DNA of 64,000 nucleotides from Allobosea psychrotolerans. GTDB taxonomy: Bacteria; Pseudomonadota; Alphaproteobacteria; Rhizobiales; Beijerinckiaceae. Positions within the stretch are counted from its first letter, which is position 1; each line of letters starts with the position of its first letter. This document shows, one piece after another, positions 55,443-64,000 of this stretch. A program made the translations under genes and the position numbers. The DNA is taken from contig NZ_PQFZ01000007.1 in assembly GCF_002917105.1 (NCBI RefSeq), positions 62,001 through 126,000 on the forward strand, written 5' to 3'. The notes below the pieces were generated by a model, which did not search any database, had not been told where the DNA came from, and worked only from the letters and a program-made list of their open reading frames with translations.

Positions 55443-57827
55443 CTATTTCGCGACCGTGAACTGAACGCGCCGGTTCATCACCCGCGCATCGGGGGCGCCG
55501 TGCGGCACCAGCGGTCTGTCGGTGCCGAAGCCGGCAACGGTCAGTTGAGCCGGGTCGATGCCGCGCCGGACGAGTTCGTCACGCACGCGCAGGGCGCGCC
55601 GCTCGGACAGGTCGAGATTGTTGAAGCCACGCCATTCGCCGTCCCTATTGGCGTGCCCCTCGATAACGACGCGCGAGGCCGGGCACTGCTTCAGGATGGC
55701 GAAGGCCTCTGCGATGACCCGCTCGGTCGTAGGATCGAGCGGAACCACCGCCGTGCCCTGGGCGAACAGCACGGTGTTGCGCTTGGTCAAAGCGTCCAGA
55801 TCGTTCTGGCAGGTGTTGGGCGGGTCGATGACACAGCCCGTCTGGCGCAAGCCGACGGATGCGGAAACCTTGAGCGGCCCAGGCGCGGTGGCCGCGCTGG
55901 TCTCGACCTCGCTCTTGATCAGGTCGCGGCAGGTCAAACCCTGGATCACGGCGCCGTCTTCGCTGAGGCTGGCCGAGCCGAGATCGAGCCTGAGCAGGTT
56001 GACCAGCGCGACATGCGCCGCGGCAGCGAAGCCCGCTGGCGCGCCCGGCAGGAGCGTGCTCGAGTCGCTGACCTTGCCGCGCAGCGACGATGCCTCGACC
56101 AGCGCCAGCAGATCCTCGCGGGCGCGCGCATCAGGCAGATATCCCGTCATCGAGACGCCGGATTTGTCCACGGTAAGCCGCAGCCCATAGGGCCGGACCG
56201 CAACCTGGCCAGCAGCGGTCCCGGGCTTGAGGCTGAGGCCGGCAGGCATCGGTTGCCGGGCCAGCGCCGCCTCCAGGGCACGCAAGCCCGCCTCATCCGC
56301 GACCTCGCCGGACACAGCCAGCTCCGAACGGTCGAGCGAGACCGTGCCGCGCGTCATGCTGCCCAGAAGCTCGAAGGCGAAGCGCGTCGCGGACGCGTAG
56401 TCCGGCGTCGCCATGAGGTTTGGTTCCTCTGTCGTGCGATCATCGAGCGGGCCCGCATTCGCCAGGTCGGACGCCGCGCGCAAGGCCGCGCGGTTGGCCT
56501 CATCGCGCACCAGGCCGGAGACGACCAGGCCCTGCTCGGACTTCTCAGCCTGCCAGCGCAATATGACGGGAGCCGGAGCCACCACGGCAGGCGGCACAGC
56601 GGTCGCAGGCTGAGCCGATCCTTGGGCCGGCCCTTGGCCCGCCCCTTGGGCCGATCCTTGTGCCGGCCCTTGTGCCGCGTCGGCGGCCGAGCCCGCTGGC
56701 GCGCTTGCCGGCGGCACGCTGGTCGTCTCGGGCGTCGGTGCGGGCTCGGCCGGAGCGGGAAGCACCGGGGCCGGAAGTGGCGCAGGCGGCGGCGCAGCTG
56801 GGCACGCGATCGTCGCCTTGGCGACGGAATCGGGTCCATCAAGCTGGGCGACGAGCAATCGCAAGGCCTGGCAGGTCTCGAAATTGTCGGGACCGGCACC
56901 GGTCAATTCATAAGCGTCGCCAATGAGTTCGGCCTTTCCGTTGCGCAGACGGGCGAGATCGCCGATCGCGCGCGTCACCTTGGCGAGAAAGGCGGCGGGC
57001 GCGCCGAGCGCCGGCTTGGTCAGGTCGTTGAGCGGCGTCGGTTCGGGAAAATTGCGGCGCAGCAGCGCCTGGAACTGACGCCGGATATCCTCGGACGGAT
57101 AAGACCCGGTGACCGTCACAGAACCGTCAACCACGCGTTCCGCGCTCCAGCGATACGGCGCGACCACCGGCGGCTCGAGCGCGCAATCGACGGGCTGGAA
57201 GCCTGCCTTCGCCAGATTGGGCAATGCGCTCTTCAAGGCCAGGAAGGCGTCAGGCGTAGCGGCGCTGCCCTCGATGCAGAAGCGGCCATCATCCAGCGCA
57301 ACCTTGCCGGAAGACAGCTTCGGCAACTCCGCAAGCACGGTCCTGGTCATCTCGGCAAAGCCAACGGGAGCACCGAAGGCGAGGCTCTGTCGATCCTCGA
57401 CCCGCACACCGGGCAGAGCAGCGCCGGCCGCCGCGACATTGGCCGTGGCCGTGGCTTCATCGGGCACGGAACCGCTGAGCGTGACCACGCCACCCTGGCG
57501 CGTCGCAGACCAGCTATAGGGTCGCTGCGCCACGGCCTGCGACAGGCCGCCCAGCGCGCGGCGCACGCCGAATTCCGAACGAAGCTGCGCCATGGCCTTG
57601 GCAGCGCCATCGGCAGAGAGCGCCTCGCCACTGACTGAGACATCGCGGCCGACGACCTGGGCCACGATCGGCCGCGCGCCCGGCGCTTGCCCCGCTGCCG
57701 AACTTGCGGCCAGCATCGCGCGGTTGCCGACATCGCTCTGAATTGCGTCGTCGAGAGCGAGGTTGCCCATGCCCCAGAGCAAGGCGAGCGGCGCCAAACC
57801 CCAAAGCCAACGCAGCGGTTGCCCCAT
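55443..57827 (-). CDS. OmpA-domain protein with four BON-like repeat units
   Basis: A 794-residue envelope protein. Residues 5-24 form a membrane or signal segment. Four related units of about 115 residues lie at 104-220, 225-342, 423-535 and 547-667. Each starts with an aromatic-rich YSW/YRW/LRW strand and G-V/L-V-x-SG-x-V/L-D-type BON motif, then GAP-x-x-F and a G-K/T/S-V/A-x-L strand. An Ala/Pro/Gln-rich linker (about 345-420, AQGPAQGSAQ) separates units 2 and 3. The C-terminal OmpA domain (685-794) shows VIEGHANRDG and NLDLSERRALRVRDEL. A peptidoglycan-binding envelope role is likely; it resembles ArfA-type BON-OmpA proteins in architecture only. Confidence 0.8.
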   Translation of the reverse strand: MGQPLRWLWGLAPLALLWGMGNLALDDAIQSDVGNRAMLAASSAAGQAPGARPIVAQVVGRDVSVSGEALSADGAAKAMAQLRSEFGVRRALGGLSQAVAQRPYSWSATRQGGVVTLSGSVPDEATATANVAAAGAALPGVRVEDRQSLAFGAPVGFAEMTRTVLAELPKLSSGKVALDDGRFCIEGSAATPDAFLALKSALPNLAKAGFQPVDCALEPPVVAPYRWSAERVVDGSVTVTGSYPSEDIRRQFQALLRRNFPEPTPLNDLTKPALGAPAAFLAKVTRAIGDLARLRNGKAELIGDAYELTGAGPDNFETCQALRLLVAQLDGPDSVAKATIACPAAPPPAPLPAPVLPAPAEPAPTPETTSVPPASAPAGSAADAAQGPAQGSAQGAGQGPAQGSAQPATAVPPAVVAPAPVILRWQAEKSEQGLVVSGLVRDEANRAALRAASDLANAGPLDDRTTEEPNLMATPDYASATRFAFELLGSMTRGTVSLDRSELAVSGEVADEAGLRALEAALARQPMPAGLSLKPGTAAGQVAVRPYGLRLTVDKSGVSMTGYLPDARAREDLLALVEASSLRGKVSDSSTLLPGAPAGFAAAAHVALVNLLRLDLGSASLSEDGAVIQGLTCRDLIKSEVETSAATAPGPLKVSASVGLRQTGCVIDPPNTCQNDLDALTKRNTVLFAQGTAVVPLDPTTERVIAEAFAILKQCPASRVVIEGHANRDGEWRGFNNLDLSERRALRVRDELVRRGIDPAQLTVAGFGTDRPLVPHGAPDARVMNRRVQFTVAK

Positions 57828-57945
57828 CCTCGAAATCCCCGCAGCCAGCCCGGCCCCGCACGCTTCAGTTGCGCACGATCCACCTTGTCCTGAAGTCAGG
57901 CCGGATCATGGGGGCCTGTCAAGCATCTTGCCGTAACCTACGATA

Positions 57946-58066
57946 GATCATGTTCTTTCGCATTCGGACAGAAGCGTCCGAATGCGAAAGAACATGATCG
58001 TTCCCTGGAGTTGAGAGCGGGATCAATGCGAAAAACCGGTGCCCAGTTTTTCGCATCCTGCTCTGG
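57946..58066. repeat. Dispersed palindrome, family B (copy 4)
   Basis: Hairpin GATCATGTTCTTTCGCATTCGG with its inverted partner CCGAATGCGAAAGAACATGATC, then GAGAGCGGGATCAATGCGAA and CCAGTTTTTCGCATCCTGCTC. It occupies the 296-base space between the BON-OmpA gene and porin terminator. Order of halves is inverse to copies 1-3. Confidence 0.8.
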
Positions 58067-58071
58067 CAAAC

Positions 58072-58100
58072 AAAAAAAGCCCCGGGTTTCCCCGGGGCTT
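58072..58100 (-). terminator. Porin Rho-independent terminator
   Basis: Stem AAGCCCCGGG/CCCGGGGCTT with a four-base loop and a seven-base T run on the minus strand, 24 bases after the porin stop. Confidence 0.88.
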
Positions 58101-58123
58101 CTCGACTAAGATCGGAGAGCCGA

Positions 58124-59515
58124 TCAGAAGTCGCGCTGGATGCGCAGACGACCCTGGAAGGTGTCGTCGGACTTGATCGTGCGACCCAGAGACTGGTCGG
58201 CAGTGTAAGCCGTGACGCGCTTGGCAGCTTCGACGCGGGCGTAGAGAACTTCCACACCGATGTCGAGGCCGGCGACCGGCGACCAGATCAGGTTGGTACC
58301 GACGCGGATTTCGCGCGGGTCGAGGGTCGAAACAGCCGCGCTGTAGTCCAGCTTGGAGTACGAACCATAGATGCCCTGGCGGATCGTGGGGGTCCAGTAG
58401 TGCAGCAGACCTGCGGTCAGGGCATAGCCCTTGGTCAGGTGAGCCTTGCCGAGCGAGTCGAGCGCGACATCCGAGTTGGAGATCGAGATACGGCCAGCGC
58501 GGCTGGTCGAGCCCCAGGTCGAACCGGTGCCAGCGCCGCCGTAGCCGAGGTAGGAGAGACCACCCTCGGAGTAGGCAGCCTGCAACCAGAGATAATCGCC
58601 AGCGGCGAGCATCGGCAGGTTGATCTTGACACCGCCCTGAACGGCGAAGCCGTACTGGTCGTCGTTCGACAGGTTGGTGCCGGTACCGAAGCCGGTGGTG
58701 CCGATCGGGCCAGTCGTGTTGCGCTGGATGAAAGCGCCCGACAGCTGAGCCGAGCCCCAGCCCTGCGTCACGTTGATGTTACCAACAACGTCCGGGATGG
58801 TCTGGCCACCGAGGGTCGCGGTGGAAACGCCAGCGATGTTGGTGGTGATGCCACCGACCTGCTCACGCTCCGAGCGATCTTCCAGCGACACCGTCGCCGA
58901 GATGCCCGAACCGAAGGTCGCGGTGTAGGCCAACAGGTTCAGAGCCTGGTCCGAACCACGGATGACGCCGTAGTTCAGGTCGTCGGCGTAGAAGTCGAAG
59001 AACGACTGGGCGCGACCAGCGGTGATCGGGCCGAACTGGATGAAGGCCTTGTCGAGGCTGAAGTTCGCCTGGCCGTTGCTCGAGGTGCTGGTGCCAGTGT
59101 TGTACGTGGAGCTGGAACCGCCGCGAGCAGCACCGGCGGACACGCCGTTGCCATTGAAGGACTGGCCGTAGACGCCGTTCGAGTTGGTCATCTCGAAGCG
59201 GATGAAGGTGCGCAGCGTGCCATAGGCGGTCGCGGTGCGGGCGTCGATGTTCAGACGACCACGAGCGCGGAAGCCGTAGCCATCCTGAGCGCGGGTCCAA
59301 CGCTCGGCAGTGCCGTATTCAGCGCGAACACGACCACCGACGCGCAGGCAGGTTTCCGTGCCCGGGATGTAGAAGAAGCCCGCGCCGTAGGTGGAGCAGA
59401 CACGAACGTATTCGACCGGAGCGGCCTTCCGCGAGGGAAGATCGGCGGCCTGAGCCCCGGCAACCGCGGCGATACCGGCGGCAGAACCGAGGAGGAGGCT
59501 CTTAACGAGCTTCAT
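58124..59515 (-). CDS. Rhizobiales-type outer-membrane porin (Omp2/Porin_2)
   Basis: A 463-residue porin with a clear signal peptide (MKLVKSLLLGSAAGIAAVAG, cut after AQA). ADLPSRKAAPVEYVRVCSTY and GTETCLRVGGRVRAEYG at the start of the mature protein are hallmarks of the porin family 2 of Rhizobiales, with the paired cysteines there. The rest is beta-strand rich, and the C-terminus ends in Phe (GRLRIQRDF), the outer-membrane assembly signal. GGAGG lies six bases before the ATG. Codon and base use point to high expression, with its own terminator. Confidence 0.93.
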   Translation of the reverse strand: MKLVKSLLLGSAAGIAAVAGAQAADLPSRKAAPVEYVRVCSTYGAGFFYIPGTETCLRVGGRVRAEYGTAERWTRAQDGYGFRARGRLNIDARTATAYGTLRTFIRFEMTNSNGVYGQSFNGNGVSAGAARGGSSSTYNTGTSTSSNGQANFSLDKAFIQFGPITAGRAQSFFDFYADDLNYGVIRGSDQALNLLAYTATFGSGISATVSLEDRSEREQVGGITTNIAGVSTATLGGQTIPDVVGNINVTQGWGSAQLSGAFIQRNTTGPIGTTGFGTGTNLSNDDQYGFAVQGGVKINLPMLAAGDYLWLQAAYSEGGLSYLGYGGAGTGSTWGSTSRAGRISISNSDVALDSLGKAHLTKGYALTAGLLHYWTPTIRQGIYGSYSKLDYSAAVSTLDPREIRVGTNLIWSPVAGLDIGVEVLYARVEAAKRVTAYTADQSLGRTIKSDDTFQGRLRIQRDF

Positions 59516-59956
59516 TGGTAACCTCCAAAATGAGTTTCGAGACCCTCGGGCTTCGGTTCGCGTTCTCGGCAGCAGGGCCCCAGGAGACCAAACCGCCAGC
59601 TTACCTATTCCCGGCCTTTCGCCCGCGTCCCTGAACCATTCAGAGGCGAAGACGAAAAACAGCGACCGGGAATGTCCCGACGCAGGTTCACCATACGAAT
59701 GCCGGATTGCCGATCAACCTCGATCACGCCGCCGGGAGCTCCGGGGGGGTGCTTTGGAACCCGGTGTTGCAGGAGCGCCACGCTTTGAGGGCCGAAATTT
59801 ACCGGCTCTTAACCGTAGCCGCCCGGATCGGTCTTTCAGCGGGTCGTCGCGGGTAGAATCGCAGTCCCGGCAGCGGCGTGGCTCTTCGGAGAGGGCTGGC
59901 GGTGATTCCCGGTCGCCCTCTTCCCTTCTCCGCTGGAGTCTTGTTGGCCGAGACAA
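59516..59956. other. Porin 5-prime region, no gene seen
   Basis: About 440 bases upstream of the porin. Probably its promoter and leader. A small open frame over 59714-60079 on the minus strand is Arg/Pro/Ser-rich and low in complexity; it also overlaps repeat E, so it is not called a gene. No RNA gene was recognised. Confidence 0.5.
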
Positions 59957-60124
59957 GCGCGGGGAACCCTCTCCCGGAGGGAGAGGGCAGGGTGAGGGGT
60001 CGGCCGTTTGACACTTCGGGTGAGGCCTCACCGGTGCTTCGCTGTGAGGCTGGCGCTTGACTGGTCCAGGGGCCGACACCTCGCCCCTGCCCCTCTCCTT
60101 ACAGGAGAGGGGTTCCCCGCGCCC
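59957..60124. repeat. Dispersed element, family E (copy 2)
   Basis: About 168 bases beginning GCGCGGGGAACCCTCTCCCG and ending in the hairpin CCCCTCTCC-TTACA-GGAGAGGGG plus TTCCCCGCGC. The inner hairpin has the unbroken five-base loop that is replaced by 68 bases in copy 1 (28553-28780). Confidence 0.85.
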
Positions 60125-60130
60125 TTCTCG

Positions 60131-60223
60131 TCATGCGCAGGCGCAGCGAAGCGCAGACCCGAGAATCTCTTGGTCGGAAGACCTTGGCTTCAGAGATGCT
60201 CGGATCAAGCCCGAGCATAACGG
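60131..60223. repeat. Dispersed element, family F (copy 2)
   Basis: TCGTCATGCGCAGGCGCAGC, then GCAGACCCGAGAATCTC and GATGCTCGGATCAAGCCCGA plus GCATAACGG. Directly next to family E copy 2 and ending 11 bases before the tamB stop. Confidence 0.8.
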
Positions 60224-60234
60224 GCCCCCGCGCC

Positions 60235-63200
60235 TCAATATTCCCATTCCGCGCCGACGCCGACCGCGGCCGAGCCGTCTGCCCCGGTCTCGGCCTGGAC
60301 CTTCAGGCGGCGGGTGACGTCGATTCCGATCGAGACGCCGCTATCTTCCGGCTTGGCCCCGGCCTTCACGCCGATCGTGACGTTGTTGCCGATATAGCGG
60401 GAGGCGCCCACCGTCGGCCCGCCCGCCCCGACCTGGATGTCGAGATTGTCGACGCCGAGCGACTTGCGCAGCCGCTCGAAGGAATCGTCGCCGCCGCCTC
60501 CGGCGAACTGGGCTGCCGTCTGCGCAAGCTGCAGCGCCTGGAAGGCCGAGAGCGAGCCCGAGGCGCGGGCGAACAGGATGCGCGACAAGACCTCGTCCTG
60601 CGGCAGTTCGGGCTGCGAGGTGAAGGCGAAGGCCGGCTGGTCGGCCGGGCCCGTGATGAGGATCTTGGCCGTGACGTCGGATGCGCGCGTCTCGGCGACG
60701 AAATCGAGTTCGGGAATCGTACCGCCGGTGAAGTTCAAGCGGCCACGGCTGAAATCGAGGCGCTGGCTCAGCACGCTGAGGCGGCCGCGCCTGAGATCGA
60801 AGCCGCCATCGAGCGCGGGAGCGGCCAGCGTGCCACTGAGGCGAATCTCGCCGCCGAGTTCGGCGTCGATGCCGCGCCCCCGGATGAAGACGCGATTCGG
60901 CGCGGAGACCACGAGCGCCAGCGCAGCGTCAAAAGCGGGCGCCGGCCGGCCCCTGCCCTTCGCGACCGGCTTGGCCTTGCGAGCAGCGGCGAGGCGCGCC
61001 GCCGCCGTGCCCGTCGCCTTGATGTGCCTGATGCCGTCCACCGGCCGCAACGAGGCCGGCAAACGATCCGGCACGGCGACATCGAGCGAGACGACATCGA
61101 CACGCCCTCCAATGCGCGGGCGCTGCGCCAGCGGCCCGGCGATATCCAGTCCGAGATCGGCGACGGCCGTGACGATGCCGTTGGCGACGAGCTGGGCGCG
61201 CTTGCCCTGGATGCGCAATTGGCCGGGGAAGCCGGCCGCCGGATCGAGCCTGACCTGCCCGCTCGCCGAAAGCGTGCCGCCATTGGCGGTGCCGGCGACG
61301 GCGCGCTCGATCGTCAGGTTCTCGCCGGTCGCCGCGATGCGCGCCTCGATCCCGGTCAGGCGCATGCCCTGCAACGCGTCGGTGAAGCTGCCCTTGGCAA
61401 AGGTCGCCGTGCCGCTGAGGCGCGGGGCCGCGGCCGTTCCGGCGGCGCGCATATCGAGTGTCATCGCCCCGGTCAGCCTCTGACCCTGCGCCGCGATCAT
61501 CGGATTGGCGAGCGCTGCGTCGACCGTGCCCTGCGCCGCGAGATCGAGCGCACCAGTGCTGCCTAGCGGCGCGGAGCCACGCAGGCTCAGATTCGCGAGC
61601 TTCCCGGCGTTGAGCGTCGCATTGACGCTGGTGCGATTGCCATCGAACTGGCCATTGCCGTCAATCGCGATCGGCGGCAGGCCGGCGCTGCGGGTTTCCG
61701 GCGTCGCCAGTCCCGCGATGCGCAGCTGCCAGGGGCCTGCCAGCGCACCCGGCCGGCCTTTCACCTGTGCCTGCGCATTGAGCGTTCCCGCCAGATCCAG
61801 ATTGGGAGCAGCGATGCGGGCAGCCGAAAGCGGCACATCACGGGCTGTCAGGCGTAGATCGAGCGTCTCGCCGGCGCGGCCATCGAGCGTCAGGCGGCCG
61901 CGATCGATCGCCAGCGCCAGGCCGGCAATCTCGACGCCGCCTGCCGGGAAGCTGACTGTGGCCGGCTGGCTGAGCGCGATGCGCCGCCCGTCGCGGCGCG
62001 CCTCGAAGGAGGCCAACTCCAATCGCAGCGGCTCGGCCGGTACAAGCCGGCCCGCCCCATTCAAGGCAAAGCCGCGTGCAGCGGCGCTCAGGGTGAAGGC
62101 GCTGGCCTCGGGCGCGCCCTTCGAATCGAAACGGATCGAACTCACCGGTTCACCGGCCAGGACGGCCCGGTCGATCGCGAGCGCGGCATCGAGCTGCGGT
62201 TTGCCGAAAACGTCGCGGGCGGCAGCCGTCGCATCCAGCTTGTCGATCATGACCGAAGGGCCGGCGAGCTTCGCAGCCCGCGCGGTCAGATCGAGATTCT
62301 GCCGGCCCTCGACCACTGCCAGCGCGATATCGGCATCGAGCTGGCCGCCGAGCTTGGTCAGGGCGAGCGCCGAAAGATCGTCGAGATTGCCCGCGGCAAG
62401 CGTCAGCCGACCGGCGGCTCGGCTGGCGGGATCGAGCGTCAGCGCGCCGTTCAGCCGGACCGAGCCGATGCCGAGATCGAGGCTCGAGAGGTTCCAGCCA
62501 TCGTCTGGGCCCCGCGCGAGCCGGACGCGGCCGGTGGCGGGCTTGTTGTCGACTTCGCCATCGAGCGCGAGCGTCGTGTCGCGTGCGCCTTGCAGATCGC
62601 GGATCGTGGCGTCGATCACCAGGCGCGGGATCGGCCGGGCGAGCGCAGTGGCGTTGGTGACGGCGATGCGGGCCGTGGCGTCGAATTTGTCGAGCGGGCC
62701 GGTCAGTTGCGCGCTCGCCTCGCCGCGCCCGGACAGGCGTGGATCGGCGCGCTTCAGATCGGGCAGCGCCAGGGCGATGCGCAGATCCGAGCGCTCGCGC
62801 CCGACCCCGCCATCTGCGGTCACGGCCGCATGTTGCCCGGTGATGCGCAGGCCCGTAACCGTGACATCGGAGGCCAGCGCCCTGATCTGGCCGGCGAGCG
62901 CCAGCTTGCCCGCGAGCAAGCGGTCGAGCACGGCCTCGCCGGTGGCGAGCGCATCGGCATGGCCGTTCAGCGCCACGCCATAGGCATTGCTGCGCGGCGT
63001 CGCGTCGAGATCGGCCGTGACGTCGGCGCGGCCCGCCAAGGCCCGCCCGGCAAACCCGCTCAGGCGGGACAAATCGGGCAGGAGCAGCTTCGCCTGTCCG
63101 AGCATGCGGGCCTGGCCGAGCTTGCCCTTGTAATCGACCTCGACGCCCGACATGGCCAGCCGCAGCGTCTCGAAATCGGCGGTGGCATCGTCATTGCCGG

Positions 63201-64000
63201 CGCCGCGCAAACTGAAGCTGACACGCTCGCCGACGATGCGCGCCAGCTTCGGATCGCTCAGCGCGACGCCCGTCGCCTCGCCATCGGAGACCAGCGCAAC
63301 TTTGGTCCCCGCTTCGCCAATCGTGCCGGTCGGCGTCGCGGTGAAACTGGCGGCGAGCTTGCCGAGCGTGCCCATTGGAAGCTTCGCGTCCTCAGCATCC
63401 AATGTCGCGACGATGCGCGGGCCCGCGACCGGGCCTTTGACCGTCGCCTCGAAAGCGAGCTTGCCGATCTCCGCGCCCGAGGACACCGTGCGGCTGCCGG
63501 CATTGGGGCGGGCAGTGGCGGTCAGGCGCAGGTCGACCGTCCGGTCCGGAGCATAGCGCCCGAGCACATCGAGCCGGGCCAACGCCGAGACCAGGGCCAG
63601 ATTGCGGATATCGACACCGCCATCGTCGCTGAAGCCGACCGCACCGTCGAGCCGTGTCGAACCGGCGAAGACCGGCGCAGCCAAGGCCGGCATCAGCCCT
63701 TCGATGCGCGCATCGAGCGCCAGCGTGAGGTCACGTCCCGCGCCGACACGGGAAAGATTGGCCGAGCCTTGCGCGCCGATGGTCTCGCCGGCGGTGAACA
63801 CCAGATTGGAGCGGAAGGCGTCGAGCGGGCCGTCGCCATTGAGATCGAGCTTGACCGGCGGCTGGCCCGGCAGCCCCGCGACATGCGCGATCAGCCCGCC
63901 TTCGGGCTCGTCGATCTTCGCCGCGAGCTGGAGGCGGGTCGATTGCGGGATGAAGCCGAGCCGCACGGTGAATTCACCAGCCCGGTCGAGTCGGCGCGCC
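60235..64000 (-). CDS. tamB: Translocation/assembly module protein TamB (5-prime end cut)
   Basis: At least 1255 residues are encoded; the frame is open beyond base 64000, so the N-terminal anchor lies outside the window. It is a long periplasmic beta-helical, groove-shaped protein that helps lipid transport and outer-membrane protein assembly with TamA. Repetitive strand patterns of the type L-D-x-x-A-x-L-x-G run throughout. The C-terminal DUF490 part (about last 350 residues) includes LPQDEVLSRILFARASGSLS and ALQLAQTAAQFAGGG near the end. The end in Tyr after GAEWE resembles an outer-membrane strand. TamA is expected beyond the right edge. Confidence 0.9.
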   Translation of the reverse strand, partial: ARRLDRAGEFTVRLGFIPQSTRLQLAAKIDEPEGGLIAHVAGLPGQPPVKLDLNGDGPLDAFRSNLVFTAGETIGAQGSANLSRVGAGRDLTLALDARIEGLMPALAAPVFAGSTRLDGAVGFSDDGGVDIRNLALVSALARLDVLGRYAPDRTVDLRLTATARPNAGSRTVSSGAEIGKLAFEATVKGPVAGPRIVATLDAEDAKLPMGTLGKLAASFTATPTGTIGEAGTKVALVSDGEATGVALSDPKLARIVGERVSFSLRGAGNDDATADFETLRLAMSGVEVDYKGKLGQARMLGQAKLLLPDLSRLSGFAGRALAGRADVTADLDATPRSNAYGVALNGHADALATGEAVLDRLLAGKLALAGQIRALASDVTVTGLRITGQHAAVTADGGVGRERSDLRIALALPDLKRADPRLSGRGEASAQLTGPLDKFDATARIAVTNATALARPIPRLVIDATIRDLQGARDTTLALDGEVDNKPATGRVRLARGPDDGWNLSSLDLGIGSVRLNGALTLDPASRAAGRLTLAAGNLDDLSALALTKLGGQLDADIALAVVEGRQNLDLTARAAKLAGPSVMIDKLDATAAARDVFGKPQLDAALAIDRAVLAGEPVSSIRFDSKGAPEASAFTLSAAARGFALNGAGRLVPAEPLRLELASFEARRDGRRIALSQPATVSFPAGGVEIAGLALAIDRGRLTLDGRAGETLDLRLTARDVPLSAARIAAPNLDLAGTLNAQAQVKGRPGALAGPWQLRIAGLATPETRSAGLPPIAIDGNGQFDGNRTSVNATLNAGKLANLSLRGSAPLGSTGALDLAAQGTVDAALANPMIAAQGQRLTGAMTLDMRAAGTAAAPRLSGTATFAKGSFTDALQGMRLTGIEARIAATGENLTIERAVAGTANGGTLSASGQVRLDPAAGFPGQLRIQGKRAQLVANGIVTAVADLGLDIAGPLAQRPRIGGRVDVVSLDVAVPDRLPASLRPVDGIRHIKATGTAAARLAAARKAKPVAKGRGRPAPAFDAALALVVSAPNRVFIRGRGIDAELGGEIRLSGTLAAPALDGGFDLRRGRLSVLSQRLDFSRGRLNFTGGTIPELDFVAETRASDVTAKILITGPADQPAFAFTSQPELPQDEVLSRILFARASGSLSAFQALQLAQTAAQFAGGGGDDSFERLRKSLGVDNLDIQVGAGGPTVGASRYIGNNVTIGVKAGAKPEDSGVSIGIDVTRRLKVQAETGADGSAAVGVGAEWEY

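Noticed and set aside
55500-57638. Plus-strand frame of 712 codons over the OmpA-type gene
   Set aside because: Arg/Gly/Ala/His-rich shadow in GC-rich DNA; the opposite frame has repeats, a signal segment and an OmpA domain.

Overview
The window is a GC-rich, gene-dense stretch of a chromosome, most likely from an alphaproteobacterium of the order Hyphomicrobiales (Rhizobiales). A Bosea- or Methylobacterium-like organism is plausible, but this is inferred from gene content and style, not from any database comparison. The pointers are the riboflavin cluster joined to nusB, thiL, nrdR and glyA, an LdtR-type MarR regulator beside an L,D-transpeptidase, a Rhizobiales-type porin, a single bifunctional Rsh enzyme, Bpt, and intergenic spaces packed with imperfect palindromes. 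No rRNA, tRNA, CRISPR array, prophage or insertion sequence was seen. Almost every gene is intact. Only the two end genes are cut by the window: an MFS transporter at the left edge and tamB at the right edge.

Layout. 1-6.9 kb: leftward housekeeping cluster glyA, (PIN toxin-antitoxin pair), nrdR, ribD, ribE, ribH, nusB, thiL and an MFS gene. 7-10.2 kb: a MerR-type regulator divergent from an MFS exporter, with a SoxR-like operator inside a 19-bp-spacer promoter, then nhaA. 10.4-14.3 kb: ldtP and ldtR (cell wall), a DUF6163 membrane protein and a HIBCH-like hydrolase. 14.5-19 kb: hemB, an unusual LivH-type permease with a lipoprotein-like N-terminus, threonine ammonia-lyase and an RDD protein. 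19-23.4 kb: a methyltransferase, bpt, and a tight RraA/SAF/UxaA operon bracketed by palindromes. 23.5-28.5 kb: two DUF2336 paralogues flanking a small Cys-rich protein and a PepSY membrane protein, then an outer-membrane barrel. 28.8-41.7 kb: parC, recO, an SDR with an altered active site, rsh, rpoZ, a HerA-like ATPase, pdxJ, aroA, acpS and aqpZ. 41.9-50.1 kb: mscS family channel, lepB-rnc-era, LysR/tautomerase pair, pyrE, NYN-domain protein, smpB, dapA. 50.3-64 kb: envelope region with a lytic transglycosylase, a methyltransferase, an alpha/beta hydrolase, a membrane-anchored tandem helix-hairpin-helix protein, a four-repeat BON-like/OmpA protein, a porin and tamB.

How the genes work together. 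Most encode core functions: flavin, heme, pyridoxal phosphate, shikimate, lysine and pyrimidine synthesis, transcription (nusB, rpoZ), RNA and ribosome maturation (rnc, era, smpB), stringent response, and DNA topology and repair (parC, recO). A clear second theme is the envelope (ldtP/ldtR, slt, lepB, OmpA-type protein, porin, tamB, mscS, aqpZ). Intergenic DNA carries at least six dispersed repeat families.

No canonical defence island was found. The least explained items are the BON-like/OmpA protein with its tandem H3TH membrane partner, the DUF2336 pair, the HerA-like ATPase without a visible nuclease partner, the lipoprotein-headed LivH permease, and a pair of perfect palindromes inserted in the loop of a repeat hairpin upstream of the OM-barrel/parC convergence.
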